Below are positions 22,436-33,583 of a stretch of DNA of 64,000 bases, piece by piece. Within the stretch, counting starts at the first letter, position 1. Every line of letters begins with the position of its first letter. The notes under the pieces were generated by a model, which saw only the letters and a list, made by a program, of their open reading frames with translations, did no database searches and was not told the DNA's origin. The position numbers and the translations under genes are program-made. Source of the DNA: Glandiceps talaboti (Eukaryota; Hemichordata; Enteropneusta; Spengelidae); NCBI RefSeq assembly GCF_964340395.1, contig NC_135551.1:7513063-7577062 (forward strand). Direction: 5' to 3'.

Positions 22436-22765
22436 GAAAAATAACTCCATGCAATGAACAGTGATTTCATGCAGGGAACAGTGAATCCATACAATGAATA
22501 GTAACTCCATGCAATGAACTGTGATTCCTTATACTGAATAGTGATTCTATGAAGGGAACAGTGATTCCCTGCAGTGAATAGTGATTCCATGCAGTGAAAT
22601 GTGACACCATGCAATGAACGGTAACTCCATGCAGTGAGCAGCTATTCCATGCAATGATCAGTGATGCTTTACAGTGAATTGTGAATCTATAATGAAGGGA
22701 ACAGTGATTCCCTGAAATGAAAAGTGATTTCATGCAGTAAACATTAATTCCATGCGGTTAACAAT
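22436..22765. repeat. 20-bp minisatellite, copy C
   Basis: About 16 units of the same 20-bp motif as 11812-12152, with scattered substitutions and one small insertion near 22690. Confidence 0.85.
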
Positions 22766-23163
22766 AACGCTATGCTTGTAATTATAAAATGTTTCCAATC
22801 TCTCTAGTACAGATAAAATGGCTTTCAACAAGTATAAGGCTACATGACTACTGGCGACACCGAGCATCCAGCAAATGCCAGGACATCCGTGATTACAAAC
22901 CTATGCGGGTAATATCCATCTAGTCATGTAAGATGGACTATACGTTTCAGTGACAAATTTCATCCATCCAACCTTTTTGAAACTCCAACACTGTGTAAGC
23001 CATGGGCTTTCTTTCTGTTGGAATATGAAAATAACAACTGAAATGCAAGACTATCCATATTTGATTATTACATAGTTAAGACATGCAAATTAAAGTTTTA
23101 CAAGCATACACCCTATTTCAGAGTGACCAATTATGTCCAGTCAATTTGACGCAATTTTTCATG
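22766..23163. other. 3' flank of the copy C pseudogene
   Basis: Contains the single surviving inverted-repeat arm (ctatttcagagtgaccaatt near 23113), here joined directly to the 3' end of the pseudogene. No other feature seen. Confidence 0.5.
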
Positions 23164-24154
23164 TCAACAATCCCACTTCCGCTGTTTATCAATAACAACA
23201 TGCGTAGTTCCAATCGTGTCCATTCCAAGCATTACACAATAGTCAGACTTAGGTTCCTGTTGTTCTTGGCATTGGACATCAACTTCCTTCTGAACAGATC
23301 TAAGTTTTGCAAGATCCTCTTCAAAATCTCCCTCATAACGTTTGACTTTTTCCCAGAACGTTTTGTTAAAATATTCATACAATGCTACGTCCAATGGTGA
23401 CTGTTCTTTAATTATATTTTCCATATCCCGTGTGATTGGATGCCGTATTCCTTCACGAACCTTGTGACGTCTGATAATCATATCTTCATATTCCCAACAC
23501 ATCATCTTTCGTAATAAGACCAGTGATTCGTCGTAGTACTCTGTCAACATTACTAAGTCAAGTTCACTATCGAGATTTCTGATTGAATTATGGACGAATG
23601 TATCATTGACTATTTTCGGATTACCTATTAACCTCTGAAAATAGGCACTAAAATGAGATGATTTCAGTTTAATAGTATTGTTTTTTGAGACGATGGTTTG
23701 CAAATACGCTGAGAAAGGATTTGAGAATTCATGAAAATACTCATCCTGCCGCCGATAGTAGAATGAGGATTCGGCCCTTGTAATTGGTGATCTCAGAATT
23801 GTAAAATATTTGCCATTCTTTATGATTTTTTCCAGCGCTACTCGACGATAATTCATATGGTTTGCAATAAAGTTGTAACCTGGGAAATTTTCACAATTGT
23901 AAGGATGAATCATCACAGTATTACTAGTTTCGTTAATATGTATGTGCACTTTTAATGTGTCATCTATAGCTGCAACAAGATCATGTTTTAAACCATACCG
24001 GAATAAAAGTGTTGCCATGGTACTGCCGCCAGTTTTTTAAGTTTTTATGAATACGAAGTCCCGTTGAGGTTCGCATGGGAGTTTCAAGGGTGATATTACC
24101 ATATTCTGTGGTCGATAGGCAACGTTACCTTGCGGGTTACCTAGGATTGGCTTT
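23164..24154 (-). pseudogene. Gal3ST-like sulfotransferase, copy C, exon 2 with nonsense codon
   Basis: Same exon as in A and B (acceptor gttttcag|AAAG at 24155/24154), two codons shorter and clearly diverged. The frame is open except at 24037-24039, where the Ser codon TCA of the PAPS loop (KTSKTGGST in A and B) is TAA, a single-base change. Translation would stop at residue 75, before the catalytic domain. Downstream, 284 codons remain open, including LRSPITRAESSFYY, so the lesion looks recent, or the copy could be polymorphic. A sequencing error at this base cannot be excluded. Confidence 0.85.
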
Positions 24155-26788
24155 CTGAAAACAAGTGTAAACACCATGGTTAACATATTGCATAAATTGT
24201 GTTCTTATATTACACAACCAAACCATCCGTTCGCTGGTTTTAAACCTACCAGAATCGCAGGCAATGTGGTAGCGATTAAAGGTAGTCCAACTGTAGTTGA
24301 AATTATGCACTAGACTTTTTCAGCTATCCTAAATGTCATTTTCATTTTTTTTAAATATTTGCTCGTCCTCCAAGACTGCAAACACACTTTCTATCTGCTA
24401 TAAAATGGCATCCCTATGCAGAATCTGACTGGTCGAATACATAATCTATCTAAATTGTGCAGTCAGGTCATATTATGATGAATCCATAATTAGGTGTCAA
24501 CATGAGAGGATTTATGCTAAACAGATTCTATTGTAATCTAATTTATGTTAGTTGTGCACGTTATTGTGGCAAGGTGTGGCATAAATACTACCAGCTTTAA
24601 ATTGCAGGATGGGTAAAAATTCAAATAACTCAAAATGGCAGTTAGAATAGCTGAAATAGTGTAGTATTAGCGTTTAACTTAGTTCTTCTAGACTACAGGT
24701 AGGCAAAGTTTAGCCCAACTCATATATGACTGTAGTTAGTCACTTGTGAGCTAATAATCTATATAAGGATGGTCCTAATAAGCAAGAAATAAGCAAGAGT
24801 TCCTTACCGTAAGGACTTGTCTCGAGTGCGCAACACTATAAAACATGTGCATAATAGACGCACAACAGTCGAAATAACTTCATCGGGCAATATATATAGT
24901 GCATGCCGGGTAGTAGTCTCTGCATGCACATGCAATAGTCTATTTAAAGAAGGTCGTGTGATTCGATTCTGACCACTGACAACTTGTATTAGAATATTGA
25001 GGTGTAATAATTATAAATAGCACATGATAGCAAGAGCAATATCACGATTTATTGCCAACCCGAGAGACTCATGACTGTAATACTGATGATGCCCGAGCCG
25101 AATGTGAGGGTACTATCGATATTACAGGCATGACATTATCCCTCTGGTGGGCAATAAAATCGTAATATTGCCTTTATTATCATATGTATTTATACATAAA
25201 ATCGTGATATTGCCCTTGTTATCATATGTAATTGTATAAATATGTCCAGTGTACTAGTGAGCCGTACACAGTGCACTTAATAGTCTATTCTTCTGAGCAC
25301 ATACACTTCAGTGGCACATGTTTAGGGTTCTGCTTCTATTTACCTCCTTTATGTTTCGTTTTAAATTTATTTAAGCTTTTTTATCACGAATACAATTTCA
25401 CAGTCACAGAATAGATGTACCGCAGTACACCACACGTGCACATTCATGCATCATGGGGTTCTGTCACAATATTGACAAGGGGCAGGGGAATGGGTCACTT
25501 TTTACAAATCGCCTCTTGGGAGGGTCACATTTTACTTTGACTCATTGTATTGTTTAACTTTGCTTTATTTTGGAGGGTTTTGCTAACTCAATGCTGCCAC
25601 TGCTTCTACATCCTATTGCTGCCACTTTCGTTTCGGTTAGAGTTAGGGTCAAGGTTAGAGTTCGAGTTATGTACCATAGTGTCACAGATGACATATTCAT
25701 AATTTTAGTAAATTCAATATTATAACTACGTCGCATGTCCCACTTAGACTGAAAGGTCGACAGACTCTCTCATCGAATTCAGACCACAAGATTTTGATAT
25801 TGCTAATTTATCAATGTATTGAGAATAGCCATTAGGGCATAGCAACTCCTCCTGAAACTTCATATGGTTTCCATTAATTATTTGGCCATACACATGCGTT
25901 ATGTAAATTTGGACTTTAATGACACAAAAAGGAAGTTCACACTAAGAACGTAGGCAGAGGGGCTCTGGCCAAGGGTCGAATGCATGGAGTAAAAGGCTAA
26001 AGTGCCTCGCCAAGGTTCTGGTGTGCAAATACTCAGACTAGAACATAAACTGGGGGTAGTTTGAGCTAATTCCCTAAAGGTCAAGTGATCTCGGTATATA
26101 AGAAGTACATATATGAGAGATGTACGAATACAGTTACGTGATCTATCAGCTGAGTGCAAAGATTAAGAAGTGGCAATAGTATCAGCCCATATCAATAAAA
26201 TTGCTGATGACAACCATGTACTCATTTCAGTTGTGATGGGAGGAGATACGTGGGTCTCACAGGTAAAATGGGAAGAGTTGTCTAATATAGTAGGGATAAT
26301 GTTGCGTGTTGCGATAATGCTGATTTTAGTCCTGATAGTGTCGGGAGTGTGCCAGTCTAATCGTATCGTGGGGAGTTATGGCTCTTAGCTCTGTCAACGA
26401 GATCCACACACAGGATCAATGTTTTTTTAAACTTTCAGCATGGTAGCATTGGTGGGATTAAGTCCTTACCATTGTGGGGTAGGGGTTTAGTGCAAGAATG
26501 TTGAGGGCGGGCCACTTTTATGCACGACGGAATCGGGGGGGAGGCCACATTTTTTGTAACAGCTCAGTGTTGTTTTTTTATACTAGGACCATCCTTGGAT
26601 AAAATTTTAGTTCACAAGTGAATGTACTACAGGGTAAGTTGATACTTCAGCACACAAATCAAATGACAACATTCATCAAAACAGAGGCACAAAGCCACTA
26701 AAAGCCTTTCAAGCAGGGTTAACTTGCGTTGTATTCCATAGGGTATTACATTTAAAATAAACTACCATAAAGTAAGGTGTACACTTAC
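24155..26788 (-). other. Intron of the copy C pseudogene
   Basis: Homologous to the A and B introns but with an extra block (about 25670-26180) that splits the GGGTCAC repeat. No frame in it resembles a protein. Confidence 0.65.
25440..26570. repeat. GGGTCAC-type dispersed repeat, copy in duplication C
   Basis: Same ordered phrases as at 4320-5030, interrupted by the C-specific block of about 500 bp. Confidence 0.6.
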
Positions 26789-26895
26789 AGTAAGACGTGG
26801 TAACTTTGCTGTGGTAACGATGACAACCATAACATTGGAATTCCGACAAGTGGTAATATGACTAACATCATTATTAAATATATCTTGGGTCGCAT
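26789..26895 (-). pseudogene. Gal3ST-like sulfotransferase, copy C, exon 1 (open)
   Basis: ATG at 26895, 35 codons plus two bases, donor ACT|GTAAGT conserved. The peptide begins MRPKIYLIMMLVILPLVG, again a signal anchor. Differs from A/B at several codons but keeps length, charge pattern and phase 2, consistent with past selection. The gene is broken only in exon 2. Confidence 0.75.
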
Positions 26896-27459
26896 ACTGC
26901 TGCAATCGTCACTGTACGGAAAGAAGGAAATAAAAGTGAGAAAAAACTGTTTGTGTACTGTTCTACAAAACTATTTACTGTTGGTTGTAGATTGGGTAAT
27001 ACTGTATCGTTTGACGAAATAAACGCAAGTGAGTATAATTGGTCACGGTTGTTATTTTGACCTAAGTTTGACGTTAATGACCACTATAATTGAACTTTGG
27101 TCATTAGTGATGTCGGCGTCAGTAGTTTCCCACGGAGCCAAGTTGAAAACATTCTAAGTGAGGAAATAAAATAAGAAATCAAAACTAACTAAGTGAACGA
27201 AAGAACATTTTTTTTTTTTAAATTAGAACTCTATTCACATACACAGTGAGCTTACTCTTTTAACAGATCGTAAGATTTGGACCCAACAACACTTTTTTTC
27301 AACCACCAAGAGAGCAAAAACATGCTTCGAGAACAACTAGACAGTAAATTATATTTTGCCTACTAAGGGGTACTTATACAGTATATATTTTTGTTTGAAA
27401 TATGTGCTTTAAATCTGACTATTAATTGTCGCGTAGGATATTTCGGACATCCGTTCTCC
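26896..27459. other. Upstream flank of the copy C gene, no gene seen
   Basis: Matches 5427-6080 of copy A with moderate divergence. It would contain the promoter; no TATA box or other element can be named with confidence. Confidence 0.4.
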
Positions 27460-27620
27460 ACTAGCCCCGTCTACACGGCACTAAAAATCCTACCTTAGGT
27501 AGGATTCAGGAAAGTTTGAAGCCCGTGTAGACGCAAACGCGTCCTGAAACCGTCCTGAAACCTTCCTGACTTAGGACACCTTTGAGAGGTTTCCTGAAAC
27601 CCTCCTGACTTCGTCCTATG
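27460..27620. mobile_element. MITE-like fragment with CCGTCTACACGG ends
   Basis: Absent from copies A and B at this place. Begins ccccgtctacacggcac and contains an inverted match cccgtgtagacg 60 bp later, with palindromic cctaccttaggtagg and several tcctgaaacc repeats. Looks like a small foldback or hAT-type non-autonomous element, truncated by the adjoining (TA)n array. Confidence 0.5.
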
Positions 27621-27622
27621 TA

Positions 27623-27625
<3 letters not shown>

Positions 27626-27715
<90 letters not shown>

Positions 27716-27796
27716 TACATACGTGCGTACATACATACATACATACATACATACATACATACATACATACATACATACATACATACATACATACAG
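27626..27796. repeat. (TA)n (CA)n (CATA)n microsatellite, copy C
   Basis: About 36 TA units, a short CA run, then CATA units. Same locus as 6086-8618 and 17514-17735 but with different unit composition. A CAGA array follows at 27877-27925. Confidence 0.95.
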
Positions 27797-27799
27797 TGC

Positions 27800-27877
27800 T
27801 TATCAGGCAATACACGCAGATAATTACAATTATGTCTGTTACCAACAATAGTGGCTTGAAAAACACACACAATATAT

Positions 27878-27928
<51 letters not shown>

Positions 27929-28172
27929 TTACCAGTGTTATCGTCAAACACACGGAAATACCAAAAATAGCAGTTTCGTAACGGCAGCAATACGACGTGT
28001 AAATAGTCCAGATATCATTCACTACCTGCCGCGTCGTGATAGCTTTTTTATAATACCATAGCTTTTTTATAATAGGCATTGATATAATACCACACCAGTG
28101 CATTAATTACTGACATATGTCATTTAATCTATCCCAAAGCTTCGCTATAAGCGTATAGCATTAGCGGAGTCT
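27800..28172 (-). repeat. NYYPWYF repeat, copy 3
   Basis: The minus strand reads LPLRNCYFWYFRVFDDNTG at a GTAAGT donor-like site, followed by the CAGA array. Belongs to duplication C and abuts the 3' end of the LINE. Confidence 0.5.
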
Positions 28173-28278
28173 TAACATTCATTTTTATTATTATTATCAT
28201 TATTAAACTTGAAAGAAAAGAACGCAAACACGCTCATAAACATCCCATAGACAAAAATTATACACAAAAAACAGCATT

Positions 28279-28700
28279 CTAAAACAAATAAGACTTTAAA
28301 AAGACAACCTGACAAATACACACATGAACAAATAAAAGCATTTGAAAATACAACAAATCTCTATACAGTCTATGAATCCACAAGTAGAGGATTGTATCGG
28401 AATTGAGCACTGCTGCAATTAAACTATTATGACTGTTACCGATACGTTCAAAAAAGTTGTACATCAATTTACGTCTAAGAGCCCCAAAAGTGGGGATTGT
28501 GTGCTGCACAAACACACGACTGGCACTGCAATCAGGCGAGTAAACCATCAGAATGCGAAACGCATTGTTGTAACTAACTCTAAGGTTGTTAAGGCACTTC
28601 GTATTGTACAATGACCACAGCTGTGAGCAGTACATATTCGAGCAAAAAGTTCTAAACAATGTAGCCTTAACCTCAATTGTACAGTGTGCAAACTTGCGGA
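28279..28700 (-). pseudogene. LINE C-terminal domain
   Basis: Reads FRTFCSNMYCSQLWSLYN...LRVSYNNAFRILM...CSASRVFVQHTIPTFGALRRKL, the conserved region after the RT in this class of LINE. Frame open to 28279 but shifted relative to the RT. Confidence 0.65.
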
Positions 28701-29541
28701 GTCAAATGTCGGCTTGGCTGTAAAACATTTCATTTGGCGCTTGATTGCACTATCATCATGTATAGAGTCTGTCAAAGTATAACCCAAGTAAGAATGTTCA
28801 TGAACAATACTAAATGGTTTAGCCCGACGAACTGAAGGTAAACATTCAACTCTAATCAAACATTTATGAGGCACAACATAAATACATTTCGACTTCTTTG
28901 GGTGGAAAATAATATCGTGGTCAACACCATACATTTCAGAAATAGATACAAGAGAGCGTAGACCTGCAATCGATGGGCATATAAGAGCTTTACAACGATC
29001 AAGAATTATAGATTCCAGGATTTTTTGAAGCTGACTACTAAAATCATCCATATAAACGTTAAACAGATAAGGGTAAAGAATGCTACCTTGCCGAACACCA
29101 TTACAGTGACGACCTAGCCCCACCCCATTGCGTGAAGAAACGTTGCATGCGATACCAGATCAATAATATACGAACAACATACTTTGGAATACCCCGGTGA
29201 ATGAGTTTCTTAAAAACTGACCAATGATTAACTCGGTCGAAAGCTTTCGTTGCATCTAAGAAGCAAACAGAAACAGGACTATTGTAATTATGATAATAAT
29301 TAATCGTTTCCTTAAGCAAGTAAATACAGAGATCAGTGCCAGTGGAATGACCTTGTTTGAAACCAAACTGATAATCTCCGGTCGTGAGATTTGCTGCAGT
29401 AGAGATGACGACAGGTCTATAATTGTCTTTGCTAGTCAGATCACCCGTTTTGTCCTTAACAAGTGGTACGATTATGGTGGTCATGAAGTTATTAGGAAGA
29501 TAACCATGCGACAGCATAGAGGAAAGAACAAGAGCTAACAT
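28700..29541 (-). pseudogene. LINE reverse transcriptase, motif C missing
   Basis: The first frame (29101-29541) gives PLVKDKTGDL...NYRPVVISTA, QFGFKQGHST and CFLDATKAFDRVNH (motif A). The second frame (to about 28700) gives NGVRQGSILYPYLFNVYMDD (motif B and following helix), then jumps to CPSIAGLRSLVSISEMYG. The stretch that should hold the catalytic YADD lies between and is gone: about 14 unrelated residues stand where about 30 are expected. The element cannot be active. Confidence 0.75.
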
Positions 29542-29850
29542 AATATGAAGTCTGTGGCTAGCATATTTAAAATGTTCACAAGAGAGGTCGTCAGCACCTG
29601 AATACCTGAATTGTCAGGTGAATGCACCCAAGATTTAACCGAGTCATAGTGATCATTGCTTTTCACGGAAGAGGGTAACGATGCATAGTAGTCTTTCCAC
29701 ATATTAGCAATGCTTTCCTGTCCTGAACAACTTCTGATTATTGATGCGAGGGGAGGAGTGCAGTTGACGGAGCGAACCCGAGTCCAGAAGCGGTTATAGT
29801 CATTTTTACTCAGGGACGTTGCTAGACTGTTTGCACGTGCCACTTTCTCA
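29535..29850 (-). pseudogene. LINE linker between endonuclease and RT
   Basis: Reads SLSKNDYNRFWTRVRSVN...QESIANMWKDYYASL, the FW...W..H/YY..L pattern typical just before LINE reverse transcriptases. Confidence 0.6.
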
Positions 29851-30040
29851 TTACGTCTACAGATACGAAATGCATGCTTAAAATTGGCACGAGCCTTATG
29901 CTATAAATTGGTAAATTGGTCCAGTTCTTGGTTTTCCATTACCCACCCATAACTTAAAGGCATTTCTTGAGCTGTTATGCGCTTCCTTCACGTAATCATT
30001 CCAGCCAGGAACCGAGGGTACATAGTTGCCATTTCTATTG

Positions 30041-30590
30041 TTAATGCATTTGATAAAGCTTGGGTAATGTCAGATAGAACAGATTGATAATATCCTTGTG
30101 ATGACAAGAATCAAAATAATTACGGCACAACAAAGCATGAGATGGAATGGTAATCCGTCGAAGAAATTTGTCCGAAACAGAGTTACACTTCCGTATATGA
30201 TTGTCTTTAACTTTATTCCATTGTACTTGATTACCAGCCGATTTATTGTTGGTATTCGTGACCCCTATGTTACTATCTAGAGATGGGAGATTGTCAATAG
30301 CAACAGTGACTGACAAAGGAAGATGATCTGAGGCAAGGTAATCCAAAAGAACTGCAATCGATTGTATGGAAGCATGAGCAGAAGTGGTTGACACACAGTG
30401 ATCTAACCACGACGTTGAGTTATGAGCATCACTGACGTACGAAAATTGATTGTTCAGAATAGTACAGTCCGAGAGAATAAATTTATGGTCTGTGCAAAAG
30501 GAATTTAATTCTCTACCAAAAAGTTTGTTGAGATCTGCATTCCAATCTCCAGTTACAAATACACTGTTACACTCACAATACTCAATAATA
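30041..30590 (-). pseudogene. LINE AP-endonuclease, C-terminal half
   Basis: Open from about 30590 without an ATG: VTGDWNADLNKLFG, SDAHNSTSWLDHCVST and ASDHLPLSV correspond to the catalytic D-x-N, S-x-x-D-H and SDH motifs of APE-type endonucleases. The N-terminal half is missing. Confidence 0.72.
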
Positions 30591-30597
30591 TGTTATA

Positions 30598-30638
30598 AAT
30601 GTATGTATGTATGTATGTATGTATGTATGTATGTATTG
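30598..30638. repeat. (TATG)n microsatellite at LINE 5' edge
   Basis: Ten TATG units directly against the truncated 5' end of the LINE. Confidence 0.9.
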
Positions 30639-30734
30639 ATTCTAAAAGGCCTATAAAATCACAAACAGGCCAAATTACCAGGATTAAAAACATAAATCGA
30701 ATTCACATAGTCAGAAATGTTACTGTACATATGC

Positions 30735-31060
30735 AATTGATGCAGTACGCTTACATAAACAACTACAACAAGTATTTCTATCACCGGTACCGATGCCACC
30801 AATAGAGTCATACAAAACACACAAAATATGAAAGACAAAATTACCAGTGCTGTCGTCGTCAAAAACACTGAAATACCAAGGATAGTAATTTCTTAACGGC
30901 AGCAATTCGCAATGTAAATAGTCCAGATATGACTGACTACCTGTCGTTTCCAGATACCTTTTCACAATAACATACACAATGCAGTACCAGTGCACTACTG
31001 ACATATGTCTGTTATCTCAAAGCTTCCCTATAAGCGTATAACGTCCTAATGCCCTGAATG
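30735..31060 (-). repeat. NYYPWYF repeat, copy 4 (best coding-like copy)
   Basis: The minus strand is open for 94 codons and reads KRYLETTGSQSYLDYLHCEL, then NYYPWYFSVFDDDSTG, then donor-like GTAATT. Most complete version of the shared peptide. No family recognised. Confidence 0.5.
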
Positions 31061-31240
31061 GTGAAACACGATAGTATTTTGGAAACAGGAGCAACACGCA
31101 ATGGGAATAGTCCATATATGATTGACTACCTGTCATAAAGTGAAAGCTTTCCATAATAACATACACACAGAGGCCAGATTTAACGGAGTGATATTGATTA
31201 TATAAAGGCAATCGCACACATTCGCTTGGTTATCGACTGC
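31061..31240 (-). repeat. NYYPWYF repeat, copy 5
   Basis: Reads KSGLCVYVIMESFHFMTGSQ, then SYMDYSHCVLL before diverging. Tandem to copy 4. Confidence 0.45.
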
Positions 31241-31341
31241 CTCGTATTTAAACCCATGATAGGTAAATGAGCTAACCAATTTTGTAAACGTTCCAGGTAA
31301 ACAACTGCTCCTGAGGTTTTAATTTGTTCCAAGAGTCAATT

Positions 31342-31342
<1 letters not shown>

Positions 31343-31377
<35 letters not shown>
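31343..31377. repeat. (CAGA)n microsatellite
   Basis: Eight to nine CAGA units. Confidence 0.9.
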
Positions 31378-31494
31378 CAAACTTATTCTGATGGCGGTCA
31401 TTCGCCCCATTATTAAACATAAGTCCGCAAGGAACCTTACAAATGTACTCAGTAAACAACAATTCCTGTCGATGAGGAGGAAAATATTTCGCAC

Positions 31495-31612
31495 CCCCTT
31501 TCAGACCTTCAGAAATTTCATGCCCCCCCCCCCTCTTACATACCTAAAATTCTTTTCGTGCCCCCTCCCCATTGTCTACTCATCCCCTCCCACCCGCCGT
31601 AAATTAAGCTTT
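31495..31612. repeat. C-rich dispersed repeat fragment
   Basis: Phrases cagaccttcagaaatttcat, a C10 run and cattcttttcgtgccccctccc resemble 19930-20045 and 20225-20300. Probably fragments of one repeat family. Confidence 0.4.
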
Positions 31613-31639
31613 TCCCCTTTACCGAATATCTTTTAACTT

Positions 31640-31905
31640 TTCTCAAAACTTCGCTATATAGCATTAGCGGATTCCTAACACCCACTGCAACGTAAGAATA
31701 CCTCATTCGACTGATGATTATGATGAAATACGATAGTAGTTTTGAAATGGCAGTAACACGTACGCACTGTGAATAGTCCAGATATGATTGTCTACCTGCC
31801 ATAGCGTGACAGCTCTCAATAATAACATGCAAACAGAGACCAGATTTACCTAATGCTACTGATGCGCAGTAAACTGCATTCACAAATACCTCGAGGAGGG
31901 CTCGA
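31640..31905 (-). repeat. NYYPWYF repeat, copy 6
   Basis: Reads GKSGLCLHVIIESCHAMAGR, then QSYLDYSQC, then gtacgt. An acceptor-like gcattag precedes GKSG. Diverged but aligned in frame with copies 4 and 5 over about 35 residues. Confidence 0.45.
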
Positions 31906-32520
31906 GAGATCAATTACCCCATCCCCTACCCAACACTCAAAACAATTTTTGAAGTATCCCCCCTCTCACGATGATCTCTGAATGCAAATATTACTTCCTA
32001 TGCATTTGTAGGTTGTTTATCCATAAACAAAATATCCATAAGAATGCATTCATCAATTGATTTTAGGTGACGTGATAACAATAATACTAAAACATGACAA
32101 TTTGTGTACTTTACATCAACTATGTAATATATACGTACACAAACAAAGCACAACGAAGTTTTTGTTTTGTTTTATATACCATAATTAGAGTAACTAAAGT
32201 AGTATGGAGTTTACCTCCTCAGTAAAACTAGCTGTAGTATCCAAAGGAACGTCAGGAGTTTGGAATTGCTGATCCATACAGTACCTTTATACTTAGAATC
32301 AATACAATAAATGCATCGCTGATAGTCTGACAACAATCACACTTAATACAACACTCATCATATGGTAATATATTGTAAATACAAACATACATAGTCTCTT
32401 GATTAATCTTATTAAAGGCATGTCTTATGGTTAATATCCCTTCTTTCTTGTTTTCCATGTTATTGCCCTTCGTCTTGATCTTGTATACAAATATCTGTCA
32501 GTCTCACTCTCTCCTTCTGA
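31906..32520. other. Intergenic, no gene seen
   Basis: AT-rich sequence with short frames only. Confidence 0.35.
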
Positions 32521-32549
32521 ACCAAACTGAGATGAAATTGTCAAGACTT

Positions 32550-32767
32550 TTGCAGCAACAGAACAAGAATCAGATATTGACGTGAATCACAATGCTACTA
32601 AGACCAACAACGACGGCAGCATACCAACCAGACGCTTCCTTGTCAGGTTTGTCAGGCGAACACTCCGTATTAGATTGTACGACTCAAGGAAAAATTATAA
32701 CGGTAGACGTAAACCTGGTGAAGCTAACCACATTTATAGAAATGAACACTTTATATATGTAAAGTAG
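32550..32767 (+). pseudogene. Possible LINE ORF1 relic
   Basis: Reads IPTRRFLVRFVRRTLRIRLY, then DSRKNYNG, resembling the C-terminal part of LINE ORF1 proteins (pattern R-x-hydrophobic-V-x-F followed by a basic stretch and RK-x-x-x-G). Only about 70 codons; no partner ORF2 nearby. Weak call. Confidence 0.3.
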
Positions 32768-33446
32768 AACTATACCCGGTATATAGATATGAAAGATTCG
32801 ATCATACATTTCAAAAATGACCAGGAACTCCCTACGTAACTATGCAATCAACTATTTTAATAATTTCAGAAGACAATTATAATGGCATAAAAGGCATGCA
32901 TGTACTTCAACATTATACAAGAATAAATTAATGAAGTATTTTCACTTGAGTGAAAAAGCTTATTAACTTGGCTTAAAATTGGTTTGGTTTTCATACAATA
33001 TGTTTTGGATCGCAGTTCCCTACAAAACATCATTTCATCTTCCACGTGCAAATGTTCTGTCTGATCATAAAAGTTTGAACCCTGGAGAAGATTGTAAGAA
33101 TCCCTTCCCCCCACCCCCGCTGTTGTTCGCATGATTTGCCGCCGATCACAGATTCGATATTCTTCCACTTAGATTGGAGCATGCTGTGAGTAATCGTTTT
33201 AGAACCGAGGACATTTGATATACGTCAGAATCCAATTATCCAATAATAACCTTCGTTTCACAGCGTCCGATTACTTCGACTATATAACAACAACAAAATT
33301 ATGATCCCTACAAAAGAACAAATAAAAGGAGTGTATTAGATTGCCATGAAAACGTCATCAAGTGATTAGTTTATCTTTAAGGAACGGAAATATTTTGATG
33401 GGTTGGAAAAGTGCGGCGGCAAACCTGTAATGATAAGCATTCGACC
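32768..33446. other. Intergenic, no gene seen
   Basis: A 100-codon minus-strand frame at 32866-33168 has no recognisable motif and no codon bias that I can see. Left unassigned. Confidence 0.35.
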
Positions 33447-33583
33447 ATGTCGTTGCTGACATGGACTTTCGTATGTACTCTCCAAACGTGCGTTCTTTTC
33501 TACCAAAGCTTTCACCATGATTCTAAGACGCGAAACTGTATGACTGACTACCCACAGAAAAGTACCGACATATTGTTTGAGAC
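33447..33583 (+). CDS. Candidate orphan first exon with signal anchor
   Basis: From ATG at 33447 the frame gives MSLLTWTFVCTLQTCVLFYQ followed by a hydrophilic stem (SFHHDSKTRNCMTDYP...), then the donor GAGAC|GTACGT at 33583/33584. It ends in phase 2, the phase used by the Gal3ST first exon, but the strand is opposite and no matching second exon is seen on the plus strand before the GPCR. It may be the start of an unrelated type II or secreted protein, or chance. Confidence 0.2.

Larger units (their letters stand above)
22130..28172. repeat. Segmental duplication, copy C (most diverged)
   Basis: Begins with the LINE endonuclease fragment and the 20-bp minisatellite, as in copy B, then lacks the inverted-arm block, then carries the sulfotransferase pseudogene and the microsatellite locus. 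It has an extra block of about 500 bp (25670-26180) compared with A and B. It ends where a LINE begins. Confidence 0.82.
28180..30597 (-). mobile_element. Decayed APE-type LINE (CR1/L2/Jockey-like)
   Basis: Minus-strand element with an AP-type endonuclease C-terminal half, a linker, a reverse transcriptase and the usual C-terminal domain, broken into at least five frames. The 3' tail is a run of TAATAATAATG-like units. The 5' end abuts a (TATG)n tract. The remaining 2.4 kb is 5'-truncated. Confidence 0.8.

Noticed and set aside
28429-29538. Plus-strand frames opposite the LINE (for example 29290-29538)
   Set aside because: Antisense shadows of the RT-coding strand.
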